From NCBI GenBank assembly GCA_030674185.1, contig JAPXFY010000022.1, positions 2,685,093 to 2,749,092 on the forward strand: DNA of 64,000 nucleotides, in the 5' to 3' direction. The first letter of the stretch is position 1. Every line of letters begins with the position of its first letter. Both the position numbers and the translations under genes were made by a program. Positions 41,973 to 51,339 of this stretch are shown here, in pieces. This stretch comes from Monoplex corrugatus. Lineage: Eukaryota; Mollusca; Gastropoda; Littorinimorpha; Ranellidae. The notes under the pieces were generated by a model. It searched no databases and was not told where the DNA came from. It was given only the letters and a program-made list of their open reading frames with translations.

Positions 41973-44300
41973 ATGCCACAGCCTGGAAAAAAGTGGAGAA
42001 TTGTCCATCGATATGGCAAAAAGAGAAAGGGGAAGAAAAATGTCCGAGGAGAGGTGCCGACGCGATCTGAAGTGGTGACTAATGAACCGATGCCATCTAC
42101 CTCAAAAGCACCAGACGATCGTTCCGAAGATCTTTCTCTTTCATCGAAAAGAAAACTTTCTTTATTTCCAAAGAAGATACGAATGTATCATCTTCTAGTT
42201 CAAACGTCATCGTCGACATCGCTACACTGAATCGGCTTTTGGAACCGTTTCGGCGCAAATGGCGCAAGCACAACTTGGAAGATCGGAAGGTTGGTATACT
42301 ATTTTTTACTCTTTGTTGTTGTAGTACGGTAATTAATTAAATTGCAGGGACCCAAACAGGCCATTGGTACACAGTTAGTAGGAGTGCATGCATAGACTGT
42401 GACTATGATGTGGATGAAAAATAACTGACAACACCTTAGGCCTATTCAATTTTATTCTGGACATGCTGAAATAATTCACATACACACAATACAGTACACA
42501 CCAGTTGCACATAGGCCTATTGGAAGCAAAAACAACCTGTGGTCTCAAACAACACAATTACTTTGTACATGGCATTGACATTCTCCTATAGCCTACATAA
42601 ATGTGTAAGCTTTTGTTCAATCCCAATCAATGGATGTGACTTTGATCAACACACACTGACAAAGTTGCACAGACTATAAACAAGAACATGCTATGTTGTA
42701 TTTTTTTTTTAATGAATTTTTGCAACCAACCTCCCTAATTTCTCATATTTTATTCTCACATCTTATGCTTTTCAGGTTGCTGTTTTTGAGGATAAGAGCA
42801 AGAGAAAGGGGAGTGCTAGCTGTCTGTCAGTGAGATGCGTTTCCTGCCAGGCTGTTGTCGCAGAAACCATGACCTTCAAACAGACAGGCAGGAGTTTTGA
42901 CATCAATCGTCGGATTGTTGCTGCTGCTTCGGTCAATGGCATTGGCTTCACTCAGCTTTGTGGGTTTTTTGGGATGATAGATTTGCCCCCCACCAATGCA
43001 CCTGAAAACCTGGCAAAAGCATCAAAAGGTCTACACTGCCAAAGCCTGCCATTCTACGGAGATCCATCTCCAAGAAGCAGCTGAACAAGTGCGGGAAGTC
43101 TACAAGGAGATGCAGCTTGGTGAACCCTCAGCAGACAGGCCTTTGGATATATCTGTATCCTTTGATGGCAGTTGGCACCGCCGGGGAAGAACATCCCATA
43201 ACGGCATCGCCACTGTTATAGAAATGTTGTCTGGGCTTGTGATAGAATTTGTAGTTTTGAGTAATTATTGTCACGCATGCGAAATTGGTCCCTCCCCAGA
43301 TTCTCCAGTGCATGCAGATTTCTGGCATAAGCATGAACCTGACTGTCAGAAAAACTGCAACTGTTCTTCTGCTGCAATGGAGACCAAAGCTGCTGTTATC
43401 ATGTATGAAAGGTCTCTGCAGCTTCACAATTTCAGTATACAAACATGCTCAGTGATGGAGATGCCAAGGCATTTGCTGCTGTCAAGGAAGCCGCTCCATA
43501 CGGACCTGACTGCAGCATCAATAAGATTGAGTGTGTCAACCATGTAACCAAGAGAATGGGGACAGCCTTGAGAAACCTTGTGGAGAAGCAGAAGGCCATC
43601 AAAGAACCTATTGGTGGAAGAGGGAGGCTCACTGACAAGCGAATTACCCAGCTCACCAACTACTATGGCCGGGCCATCAAAGATAATGCTGGTGACCTGA
43701 AGAAAATGGAGCAAGCTGTGTGGGCCTCTTTCTTCCATACAATGAGCACAGACGATGATCCACACCATCTTTGTTGTCCGGATGGGGCCAACTCCTGGTG
43801 TGTTTTTTAAAAGAGCCCAGGCGACCAACGATACACCTCGTCCACACTCAAATCCTCTTCCGCGGACCATCGTCTGCACTTTCTCCAGTTTACAAGGGGA
43901 CTTGGAGATCCTCAGCTGTTGCAGAGATGTCTGTGGGAAAGACTCAAAATTCTAACGAGTCTTTCCACTCGTTGGTGTGGAGAGCTTGCCCTAAGGAACG
44001 TTGGGCAATCAAGCGCACTGTCCTTGCTGCTGTGGCTGTTTGTGTCCAACGGTTCAACAAAGGATCATCAGCCCTTATAGATGTGCTTGCTGAGCTGGAG
44101 ATTGTTGCAGGGGCACATGCTTGAGGCTTTTTTTGAAAAGTCTGACTTGGTCAGAGTCAAAGAAGCCACCAAAAGATCTTCAGAAGCTGCCAAAGCAAAG
44201 AGAAACACGGCTGTTCACTCCCTTCTTTCCCTCTATCTTTGAGTTGAGCACCGACCCGCCTGACCCCGGTCATGACCTGACCTGGTTCCTGGCATCGTCT
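41973..44300 (+). pseudogene. Mutator-like transposase (MULE), two exons, frameshifted
   Basis: Exon 1 (41,973-about 42,290) starts MPQPGKKWRIVHRYGKKRKG. After a frameshift at about 42,170 it gives LNRLLEPFRRKWRKHNLEDR. The intron ends at about 42,775. Exon 2 has VAVFEDKSKRKGSASCLSVR, CVSCQAVVAETMTFKQTGRS, DISVSFDGSWHRRGRTSHNG (candidate first Asp), VVLSNYCHACEIG, HEPDCQKNCNCSSAAMETKA, and after a frameshift at about 43,440 LSDGDAKAFAAVKEAAPYGP (second Asp), IECVNHVTKRMGTALRNLVE, IGGRGRLTDKRITQLTNYYG, AVWASFFHTMSTDDDPHHLC, ANSWCVF and NESFHSLVWRACPKERWAIK. Further breaks occur at 43,808 and later. It is a better-preserved relative of 27,905-29,052. Terminal repeats were not found. Confidence 0.82.
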
Positions 44301-44665
44301 TATCTGTGTCAGTACCAGGCGCCTGCTGCTAGTCTTTGTTCTTACTCGTGCAGAGTGGCAGAGTCTTAATTTTATGCGTTTTTAGCACGGCACTGTGGAT
44401 ACTACGTGGCATTGATGGAAATTATAGTTTGCTTTTCGTGAAGTTGAGTTTGTGCACTTTAAGTGGCAAGTGTTTGTTTCTGTCTGGCATTCGTTCTTCA
44501 TGTTGTAATTGTGAATTAATCACATATAGTAAAAACTGTTGCTTAAGTGATGGAGCCTTCAACTCAACATACATATGCACTGCACTGTGAGAGACTTAAT
44601 GCTTTGTGTCGCGTGTGTGGGGAACGTGTGAAAAGACAGCTAAAAGACAAACGATCAAATATTAA

Positions 44666-45784
44666 CCCATATACCCCCACAGCGCCCACTGTAAATCGTA
44701 ATAGCGTTCACCCCGGAGCGCCCATCAGCGCCCGCTGTACACGTGGCCACTATGGACGGGCCATCATTGTTTACATAAACGAGAATCCCGCGAGAGTGAG
44801 AGCCTCGTTTTGGCGACTTCCTGTCCCGCATTTAGAACTTTACAGTGTCAAAATCGATCAAGTTTTCACGGTGCTACGAATTTTCAAAGTTTGGAAAATG
44901 AGTCTCATGACCGATGAGGAGTTATGGCGCGCGGCGGCGTCTGTTGAATGATGACGGAGAAGAATTTGAAGGTTTTACGGTTGAGGATCTTGTTAATAAA
45001 GTTGATCCATGTGATGTGGAAAGTGACCTAGATACCGACTTGGAAGCTGTTGCCGCCGAGTTCGACGATAGTGAGAGTGAGAGTGAGAGCGAAGGTGGGT
45101 CGAGTATCGATCGATTGCCTGACCTCCAAACCGAAAATGGCAGGACGTTTTAGGCTCTTTTTCAGTAAAGGAATTTTCGGAAAATGTTCGTGTTGTGCAT
45201 GATCTGCCTGTTGATCTGCATTCTCAAAAAGTATACCCCCCCTCCCTTGTGTGTGTGTGTGTGTGTGTGTGTGATTAAAAAATGATGTTATTGGTATGTG
45301 AGTGAGATTATTTGTTAATGTAACAGCGCAGTGAGTCGAACTGAGAATAGTGCTATACAAAAGCTACTTATTATTATTATTATTGGTGCAAGCTTTGCAC
45401 AGTTTCATGCTCAGCTTCTGCAGTAGACTTTGTTCTGGGTCCTCTGGGACATTTGCAGGCCATTAACTGATTAAGAAGCATTTCTGGACTGCATCTTTGA
45501 CTTTGAACTATCACACCAGTAAATTTTTGATAACATTCACCATCAAATCCGACTTTATAATTTTTTTCTGCGAGTAAAACCAGAATGAACCTGGAGAAAA
45601 ACTCTTTCTGTGAGTACTTCATTGTATGCACAATGCCAAAAAAATGATTCCTTGAAACAAAAAAAGGTAATTATAATTTTAATTGATTTCTTTAGTTAGT
45701 AACTATCGAAAATTGCAAGAGTTACCTTCCTTGACATAGGATTTCATAGTATGGTTCAAGTCGGATGACGTGGGGGTATATGGG
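44666..45784 (+). mobile_element. Non-autonomous piggyBac deletion derivative
   Basis: 1,119 bp between TTAA copies (44,662-44,665; 45,785-45,788), with a perfect 15-bp TIR CCCATATACCCCCAC. It keeps the transposase start (44,899, MSLMTDEELWRAAAS, then, after a shift, ESDLDTDLEAVAAEFDDSES and SSIDRLPDLQTENG). It also keeps the 3' end (FAQFHAQLLQ-like, about 45,390-45,425) and the right arm, and has lost the catalytic core. A LINE tail, (TG)n...(ATT)n, lies at the internal junction (45,248-45,385). Confidence 0.88.
45248..45385 (+). mobile_element. LINE 3'-tail insertion inside the piggyBac derivative
   Basis: A (TG)n tract, then AACAGCGCAGTGAGTCGAAC, GTGCTATACAAAAGC and (ATT)n at about 45,370-45,384. 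This is the same tail plan as the other LINEs here, severely 5' truncated. Confidence 0.6.
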
Positions 45785-46318
45785 TTAAACTCTGTGTTGA
45801 ATACGCTTATGAGCTGCTTGTGTTCCATAGCATTGATATTAATTCAGATACGGAAGGACAGCATCCCAAAGCTCTGTGTCTCAGGTGTTATTACCGAATA
45901 ATGAAACTGAAAAAATCCAAAACAACGGTGACTAACCAAACTACGGCCAACACTCGTGCACTCAGTGACATAATGCGCACACAGAACATGTGGACTGAGT
46001 TCAGTGGTACTTTGTCTGTCGCTGAGTGTCAAGTTTGTCATCATTTTGATATGCAGACAAAATGTGGCCGGCCAAAAAAGTCGCAAGTCGGAGCCCCCAA
46101 ACGGAAGGCAGACAGTGACATGGACCAAACTGTTATGGACTGTGGCGGAGACTTTGACAGTAGTCTGATAGGGCCATCAACTTTGGGGAGTCAGAAGTAA
46201 AAAAGAACAGCTGATGATCATCATGAGAGAACAATTATCTTTAGTGTCTCCTGAACTACAAACCACGCTTCCCATGCTGTCTGTGGCAACGACCTCCAAG
46301 ACTGTGTAATCTCACTCA

Positions 46319-46643
46319 GCCAACCCGTCTGCTCCCCCCAGCCACTCCTCCTCTCCACCCTCTCATCTCCCCGTTGTGTAACCTGTTTTCATTCAGTATC
46401 AACTTTATCAAATCATCAGTAAACTTTATGAATGTACTGTTATCATAAATCCACTGATCGTTTTGTCTTTCACACGTTCTCCCCCCTCATCTTATAGTGT
46501 TTCTGTGCCTATTTCTCATTATGGATACTGTACAGTTGATTTTCACCAGACTTGCGTTTGAGTCCATAACAAGAGCCAGGTAATTGCCATTATGTTTTTA
46601 TTTCTTGTGTCTTGTTGTGTACGTATGTCAAAAATTTCTGTCA
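46319..46643. other. No gene recognised
   Basis: Short spacer, CT-rich at about 46,320-46,380, between the zinc-finger ORF and the TTAA at 46,644. Confidence 0.5.
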
Positions 46644-46647
46644 TTAA

Positions 46648-49260
46648 CTCTTAGCGTCTTCAACCGCGCGTATCCGCTAGTGCCGCCACGCCCCAAACCG
46701 CTAGTAACCGCTACATTTGACATACATTAAACAGATGTGTTACTAAGGAGGCTGGGGCTCTTCAGAGTCGTGAAAGTCGGTTAACGACTGCCGCAAAGCA
46801 TTCTGCTTTCCGTCTGTTTACCACGTGTTCGCGCCATTTCGTCTGCTTTTGCATTTTGGTCGATTTTTTTCGGAGTTTTTGAAAGTGAATTTTTTCATCA
46901 AGATGGCCGCTCGTCGAATTATCAACGATGAGGATTGTGATGATTTCAATGATGAATTGAGCAATGAAAGAGAAATAGGATTGGGTGAAGATCAACAGAG
47001 TGATGTTAGTGTTGGAAGCAGTGGGTCGTCAGAGCAGACGATCGATTACAATTATGAGCTTTCTGTTGATTCCTCACCTGAAGTTTCACCTGCTGAGTGG
47101 TCGGACACGGTCGTCGATCCCGATCCTTCACCTTTTCAACATGCTGTGGGCCCTACAGTGCCTCTACACTTAGATGCAAAGCCAGTTGAGTACTTTCTTC
47201 AACTTCTCCCTCGTTTTTTGCTTGCCATAATTGCTGTGGAAACGAATCGGTATGCTGTTCAGCAGGGAGCTGTCAACTTTGCTCCAACTTTTGAAGAGGA
47301 GATAGCCGCCTACCTGGGCATTCTACTGCTGATGGGTGTCAACCAGCTCCCAAACTATAGGTGCTATTGGAGTAAGAGGAGAGAGCTAAGAAATCCTGTT
47401 ATTGCTGAAGTCATGACCAGAGGCAGATATGAAAAACTCACTCAGTACATCCACCTCAACGACAAAACCACCAACCCACCACGCACCAGCCCCAACCATG
47501 ACAAGCTACACAAGGTTCGCCCTATACTTGAAAATGCAAAGGCCAAGTTTTCCGCACATTACCTGCCACACAAAAACATCAGTGTGGATGAAGCAATGAT
47601 AAAATTCAAGGGGAGATGCTCTTTCCTGCAGTATGTACCATCCAAGCCGACCAAATGGGGCATCAAGGCATGGGCGCTGGCGGACTCCGAGTCATTCTAC
47701 CTCGTAGATTTCAATATCTACACAGGTAAGGAAATGGCCCAGCAAAATTTACCCCTAGGCACACGTACAGTCACTGATCTTGTACAGGGCTACTATGGCA
47801 GAAACCACCACGTCTATTTTGATAATTTTTTCACTTCTGTGGATTTGTTGGAGACGCTGCTGGCAAACAAGACCTATGCCTGTGGGACTGTCCGCCTGAA
47901 CCGCCGGGGCCTTCCTGTCCCCATAAAGACCTGCAAGCTGAAGGAGAGTGGAGAAATGAAAAAAATGAAAAAAGGCAAAATGATGGCAGTGACTTGGTGT
48001 GAAAAGAAGCGACAAGTCAGTGTTCTATCCACAGCCAACAAGACCGGCAACATCACCATCACCAAAAAAGGAAAACGCGGAGCACCAGATCGCACATACC
48101 CCAAGCCCATCGCCATCCAGGACTACACTGAAAATTACAACAGTGTCAATAAAAGTGATCAGCTCCGATCCTACTATGGGATTGCCACCAAGGCAAAAAA
48201 ATGGTGGAAATATATGTTCTGGTTCATCCTGGATGTCACTGTCATCAATGCGTACATCTTGTACCGCGACGCTCCAGGAGGACCCAGACGTAAGCCATTC
48301 ACACACCTTGAGTTCCACCTGGAAGTAGCCTTGGGGCTGATCAATGGATTCAGCTCCAGAAAAAGGAAGGCTTCTCTGGATGTCTCTCCCACAGCCCCAG
48401 TCATCAAAAAGCCATCTGTCCATGACATCTCAAAGATTGAGACAAAGAGAGGCATGAGAAACTGCGTGGTGTGTTCAAAAGGCCCCGACCGTACACCTGC
48501 AGGCAACAAGATCCAGACATCCTTTGAATGCAAGAAGTGTTGTGTGGCCCTGTGCAAGGACAGAGGCTGTTTTGCCAGGTTTCATAATTACCAGCACTAA
48601 GCTCTTCATTGAAAAATGACTTTGCCTGTACATAATGTATATATTTACCTGTGCTCACCTGTACTCACCTGTGCTTACCTGTATAGTGTCCCAGATGTGT
48701 CCTCTGGGTTGTGACACCATAGACACATGTATATATATAGACATTCCCTATGAAGAATGCTATGATTCTGTGTAGTTGTTTGTACAAAATACTATGAAAT
48801 ATACTGTGTAGTGTGAATAAAAGGCGTTTCATGTGTCAGGATAATTACATGTGGATTATCTGTGGATTAGCTGTGGATTATCTATTACAAGGTCAGTGAT
48901 CAACATGTTTTGTACTTGTGTTTCTGTGAGCATATTAGTGACTAAATTGTCTGCATGTTTACTAATATATACATCACACATGATTTTTTTTCAATCTTTC
49001 TTGAACATACCTGTTTTTTTTCTATTATTACGCAATTAATCAAATTTATTACATATAAAAAATTTATTTTGATGGGTATAAGGGAAACTAATATGAGCAT
49101 CATCATTCCATTTACAAAATTTCCAAGTTTCAAGGCAATCCACCCACAAACAAGATTTTAAGAATATTTTTAATGATGGTACTGCTTTTTAGCTTATTTC
49201 TGGCAAATCCTTATGGGACAGAAGGCTGGAACCTGAGAAATCAGTATGGGAAGTTAAGAG
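46648..49260 (+). mobile_element. Complete piggyBac element with intact single-exon ORF
   Basis: TTAA at 46,644-46,647 and 49,261-49,264. The left end is CTCTTAGCGTC, and the right end in complement is CTCTTAACTTCCC. Only about 6 bp of terminal repeat is exact, which fits a short-TIR subfamily. The 2,613-bp element carries one uninterrupted ORF, which is unique among the piggyBac copies in this window. It lies in the 10 kb block inserted in element A copy 2. Confidence 0.88.
46903..48600 (+). CDS. piggyBac transposase, full length, with Asn at the third catalytic position
   Basis: 565 codons from ATG 46,903 (MAARRIINDEDCDDFNDELS). An acidic N-terminus is followed by the DDE_Tnp_1_7 core: KPVEYFLQLLPRFLLAIIAV, NRYAVQQ, LGILLLMGVNQLPNYRCYWS, KNISVDEAMIKFKGRC (Asp229) and HHVYFDNFFTSVDLLETLL (Asp307, 78 residues later as in the moth piggyBac). 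The segment that normally reads VDxxD is YNSVNKSDQLRSYYG, so the first residue is Asn416 (AAT, 48,148-48,150) and the second is Asp419. KKWWKYMFWFILDVTVINAY follows. The C-terminal zinc domain is complete (CVVCSKGPDR, FECKKCCVALCKDRGCFARF). The frame is whole, but strand-transfer activity is doubtful given Asn416. A domesticated or dominant-negative form is possible. Loss of activity by drift is the simpler explanation. Confidence 0.9.
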   Translation: MAARRIINDEDCDDFNDELSNEREIGLGEDQQSDVSVGSSGSSEQTIDYNYELSVDSSPEVSPAEWSDTVVDPDPSPFQHAVGPTVPLHLDAKPVEYFLQLLPRFLLAIIAVETNRYAVQQGAVNFAPTFEEEIAAYLGILLLMGVNQLPNYRCYWSKRRELRNPVIAEVMTRGRYEKLTQYIHLNDKTTNPPRTSPNHDKLHKVRPILENAKAKFSAHYLPHKNISVDEAMIKFKGRCSFLQYVPSKPTKWGIKAWALADSESFYLVDFNIYTGKEMAQQNLPLGTRTVTDLVQGYYGRNHHVYFDNFFTSVDLLETLLANKTYACGTVRLNRRGLPVPIKTCKLKESGEMKKMKKGKMMAVTWCEKKRQVSVLSTANKTGNITITKKGKRGAPDRTYPKPIAIQDYTENYNSVNKSDQLRSYYGIATKAKKWWKYMFWFILDVTVINAYILYRDAPGGPRRKPFTHLEFHLEVALGLINGFSSRKRKASLDVSPTAPVIKKPSVHDISKIETKRGMRNCVVCSKGPDRTPAGNKIQTSFECKKCCVALCKDRGCFARFHNYQH

Positions 49261-49264
49261 TTAA

Positions 49265-50429
49265 TTTAACGTCAAAATAATAATTGCATGTTAACAATGG
49301 GGAGTTTAAAACACCCATTTTTAACAAAGTTGCATATTTCCTTCTACTGTAGCATGCTTTCTCACTGTCTTTCCGTCGTTGTCATTCCTTTGTTTGAAAA
49401 GCTACAGGAACATTTTTTTATACCGGAAGAAAGCTGGATTTATTGGCTTTCGAATGCACATGAGAGCGTAACTATGTATTGCTTTCCAAAGACATGGTTT
49501 ACGGTTTTGTACTGATACTACCCTGTAAGCACCGGCCACCTATGTTCCGCGGCGATGCGTTATCGCTTAGGCCTGTGTGTGCTGAGCGGCATTCCGGTTA
49601 AGCGCGATGGAGTGAAAGGAAGGGAGCGGCCGTCGCTACAATTAGTGTGTGCACCGCGTGCTAGCCTCTCAGAGGTCACTATCAGTTCAGGAACAGGGTC
49701 AGCGCCAACTGAAAGTCAGCTTCACACAGCCGTGGAAAGCGTGTGGAAGTGAAGAAGCGGGAAGAGAGAAAAATGTGTCGATCACGCGAAGGAGAGATGT
49801 ACGGACCAGGCTCCTTCTAAAATTATATTCTTTGAAGTGGGGTGTAAAAACACTCTCAGCTGGTCTTACATATTGTAATCTTGTCATATTTCACCATATA
49901 TTCTGATTTTATGCCATTTAAAAGTAAAAAGTTTGTTAATAAATACTTCTCAAACTTTGACGGCCGTTTCCTCAAAACCATGTTTTTACAACGGTTGCTT
50001 ATTGCCAACCGCTGTCATGTAGAAAGTTTTCAAGATATTTCAAAGATATTTGGTGTACTAATGTAAAAATGGATGCTGAGTGCAATAATGCTAGTAAGAA
50101 CATGTAGCTCTCATAGATTTTTCAAGGTGAGTTATTGATCAAGTGTGAATGTGGTCTGAAAATTTGAAAAAATTGAGCAAAACAAAAAAAATCTACGCAT
50201 ATTTTTCAGACCCTTTTTTGGTGTTATGGCGCCCTTTGGTGTTTTAACTTCATGGAAATCAATTCGCTTTATGAAAGGTCGGCTCTTGTGATTTTGTGTA
50301 CAGGTTGACAGTGACCATGTCAAAAAACAAAATGTTTTTTTTAATATCTTCAAACCTATTTGACATAAAAGTCTTCAAACTGTGTGCAGATGTTTATCTG
50401 CTCATATTAAACATGTGTGCAAAATTTCA
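49265..50429. other. No gene recognised
   Basis: AT-rich sequence with a GC-richer patch (49,535-49,760). Physically this is the right end of the 10 kb block inserted in element A copy 2. No coding frame supported. Confidence 0.5.
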
Positions 50430-50441
50430 TCTAAATTTTAC

Positions 50442-51022
50442 TCTGTATTATGTCTACAGGGAGGAGAAGAAGAAGAACGCAGCAGAACTTGAGGCTGTTG
50501 GCATGACACAAAGAATAACATGGCATGATGCACAGAAGGCGGAGGAGAAGAAGCGGAAAAACTGCGAGTATCAAAGGAGCAGCAGAAGTAAACAGGGGCC
50601 CCAGAAGAAACGCCGTATACTCGAAAAACAAAGAGCGAGATACTATGCCAAGAAGGCCGAGAGAGAAGAGTTGCGGCGCCAGGCAGTGCAAGACATGGAG
50701 GTGCAAGTAACCCCCCAAGAAATACACCTGAAAAAGTGACTCCCTCCCCCTGTAAGGTCCTACGGGACCACATCTATAGGCTTAAAACGAAGAGAGATAA
50801 GGAAACTCTAAGTCATGTACGCAAGCTTGCAAAAGCCTGGGATGAGGCAGGGAGCCCACTCGCCAAGGTTGGCCTGGCCTATCGAAGAAGGTTGTGAGGT
50901 CAGCTCGGCGAGGGGGTCTCTACATGTGCAAAAAACACAAATTTTGCAAGCTTGTTGAAGTGTTTTTTTGTAGACAAGTCTGTCCCCGACCCCACCAAAC
51001 CTCACAGAAGGCAGCTTCTTAA
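50442..51022 (+). pseudogene. Element A copy 2, second exon 5' part
   Basis: Counterpart of 4,957-5,521. After CTACAG|G it reads EEKKKNAAELEAVGMTQRIT and KKRRILEKQRARYYAKKAER. A 1-nt loss near 50,722 breaks the frame. It retains the 14 nt missing from copy 1 (about 50,911-50,924) but has a 5-nt GGCCT duplication near 50,873-50,882. Homology ends at CAGCTTCTTAA (51,022), so the OTU region is absent. Confidence 0.8.
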
Positions 51023-51330
51023 CGAGGCACACGGCTCAGAGACCAAAAATTTTTTTTAAAAAGGGGGGTAGGATTGATCTGGAAATAGGTCAACTGATGC
51101 GTCTTGTTGACTATCAGATCAGTCACATTGTCTAAAATACACTATAGTATAACTATTTTTTTTTAAATTGTTTCTAGGTAGGTGTGCCAATAATTTGTCC
51201 AAAAGTTGAACAAAATGCAAATTATAGAGCATTTTTGACGACTTGTAGCTGTGCTGTTAGTTGAAAAGTACCGACATGTTTGGACTCAGTGTCAAGGTCA
51301 TTGACCGACCTATTTCCTGAGTGGAAATTA
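51023..51330. other. No gene recognised
   Basis: AT-rich spacer. A 25-bp exact match to 41,693-41,717 (GTCATTGACCGACCTATTTC then CTGAG) sits at 51,297-51,321. Confidence 0.5.
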
Positions 51331-51339
51331 TTTTGCAAA

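Larger units (their letters stand above)
44550..46318 (+). pseudogene. Zinc-binding protein ORF disrupted by a piggyBac deletion derivative
   Basis: ATG 44,550 opens MEPSTQHTYALHCERLNALC and RVCGERVKRQLKDKRSNI, cut by a TTAA-flanked insert (44,666-45,784). It resumes in the same frame as KLCVEYAYELLVFHSIDINS, HPKALCLRCYYRIMKLKKSK, MWTEFSGTLSVAECQVCHHF and a basic CGRPKKSQVGAPKRKAD. The frame ends at 46,198-46,200, and a +1 frame continues KKEQLMIIMREQLSLVSPEL to 46,308. Paired CxxC motifs and a His suggest a zinc-binding N-terminal domain. I have a weak impression of the N-terminal region of RAG1-like or related transposase proteins, which I cannot confirm. Confidence 0.6.
40412..50429. mobile_element. 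10 kb compound insertion in element A copy 2, 12-bp target repeat
   Basis: TCTAAATTTTAC occurs at 40,400-40,411 and 50,430-50,441. In copy 1 the same 12-mer occurs once (4,945-4,956) in continuous sequence. Everything between has thus been inserted: tRNA-like repeats, a LINE fragment, a MULE, a zinc-finger ORF and two piggyBac elements. The identity of the primary element is open. Confidence 0.65.
30374..51022 (+). mobile_element. Element A copy 2, split by three insertions and 3' truncated
   Basis: Segments collinear with copy 1: 30,374-31,580 (= 2,509-3,693), 34,611-34,842 (= 3,705-3,996), 39,449-40,411 (= 3,997-4,956) and 50,442-51,022 (= 4,957-5,521). The gaps are a piggyBac (TTAA), a 4.6 kb block between TTTTGA repeats and a 10 kb block between 12-bp TCTAAATTTTAC repeats. 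The left TIR is TGACTAGTTGCCAAAAGGTG. The DDE-OTU region and right end are missing beyond 51,022. Confidence 0.85.

Noticed and set aside
44547..44951. 134-codon ORF running into the piggyBac end as a real protein
   Set aside because: After residue 40 it reads the transposon's terminal sequence. The true continuation lies at 45,789.
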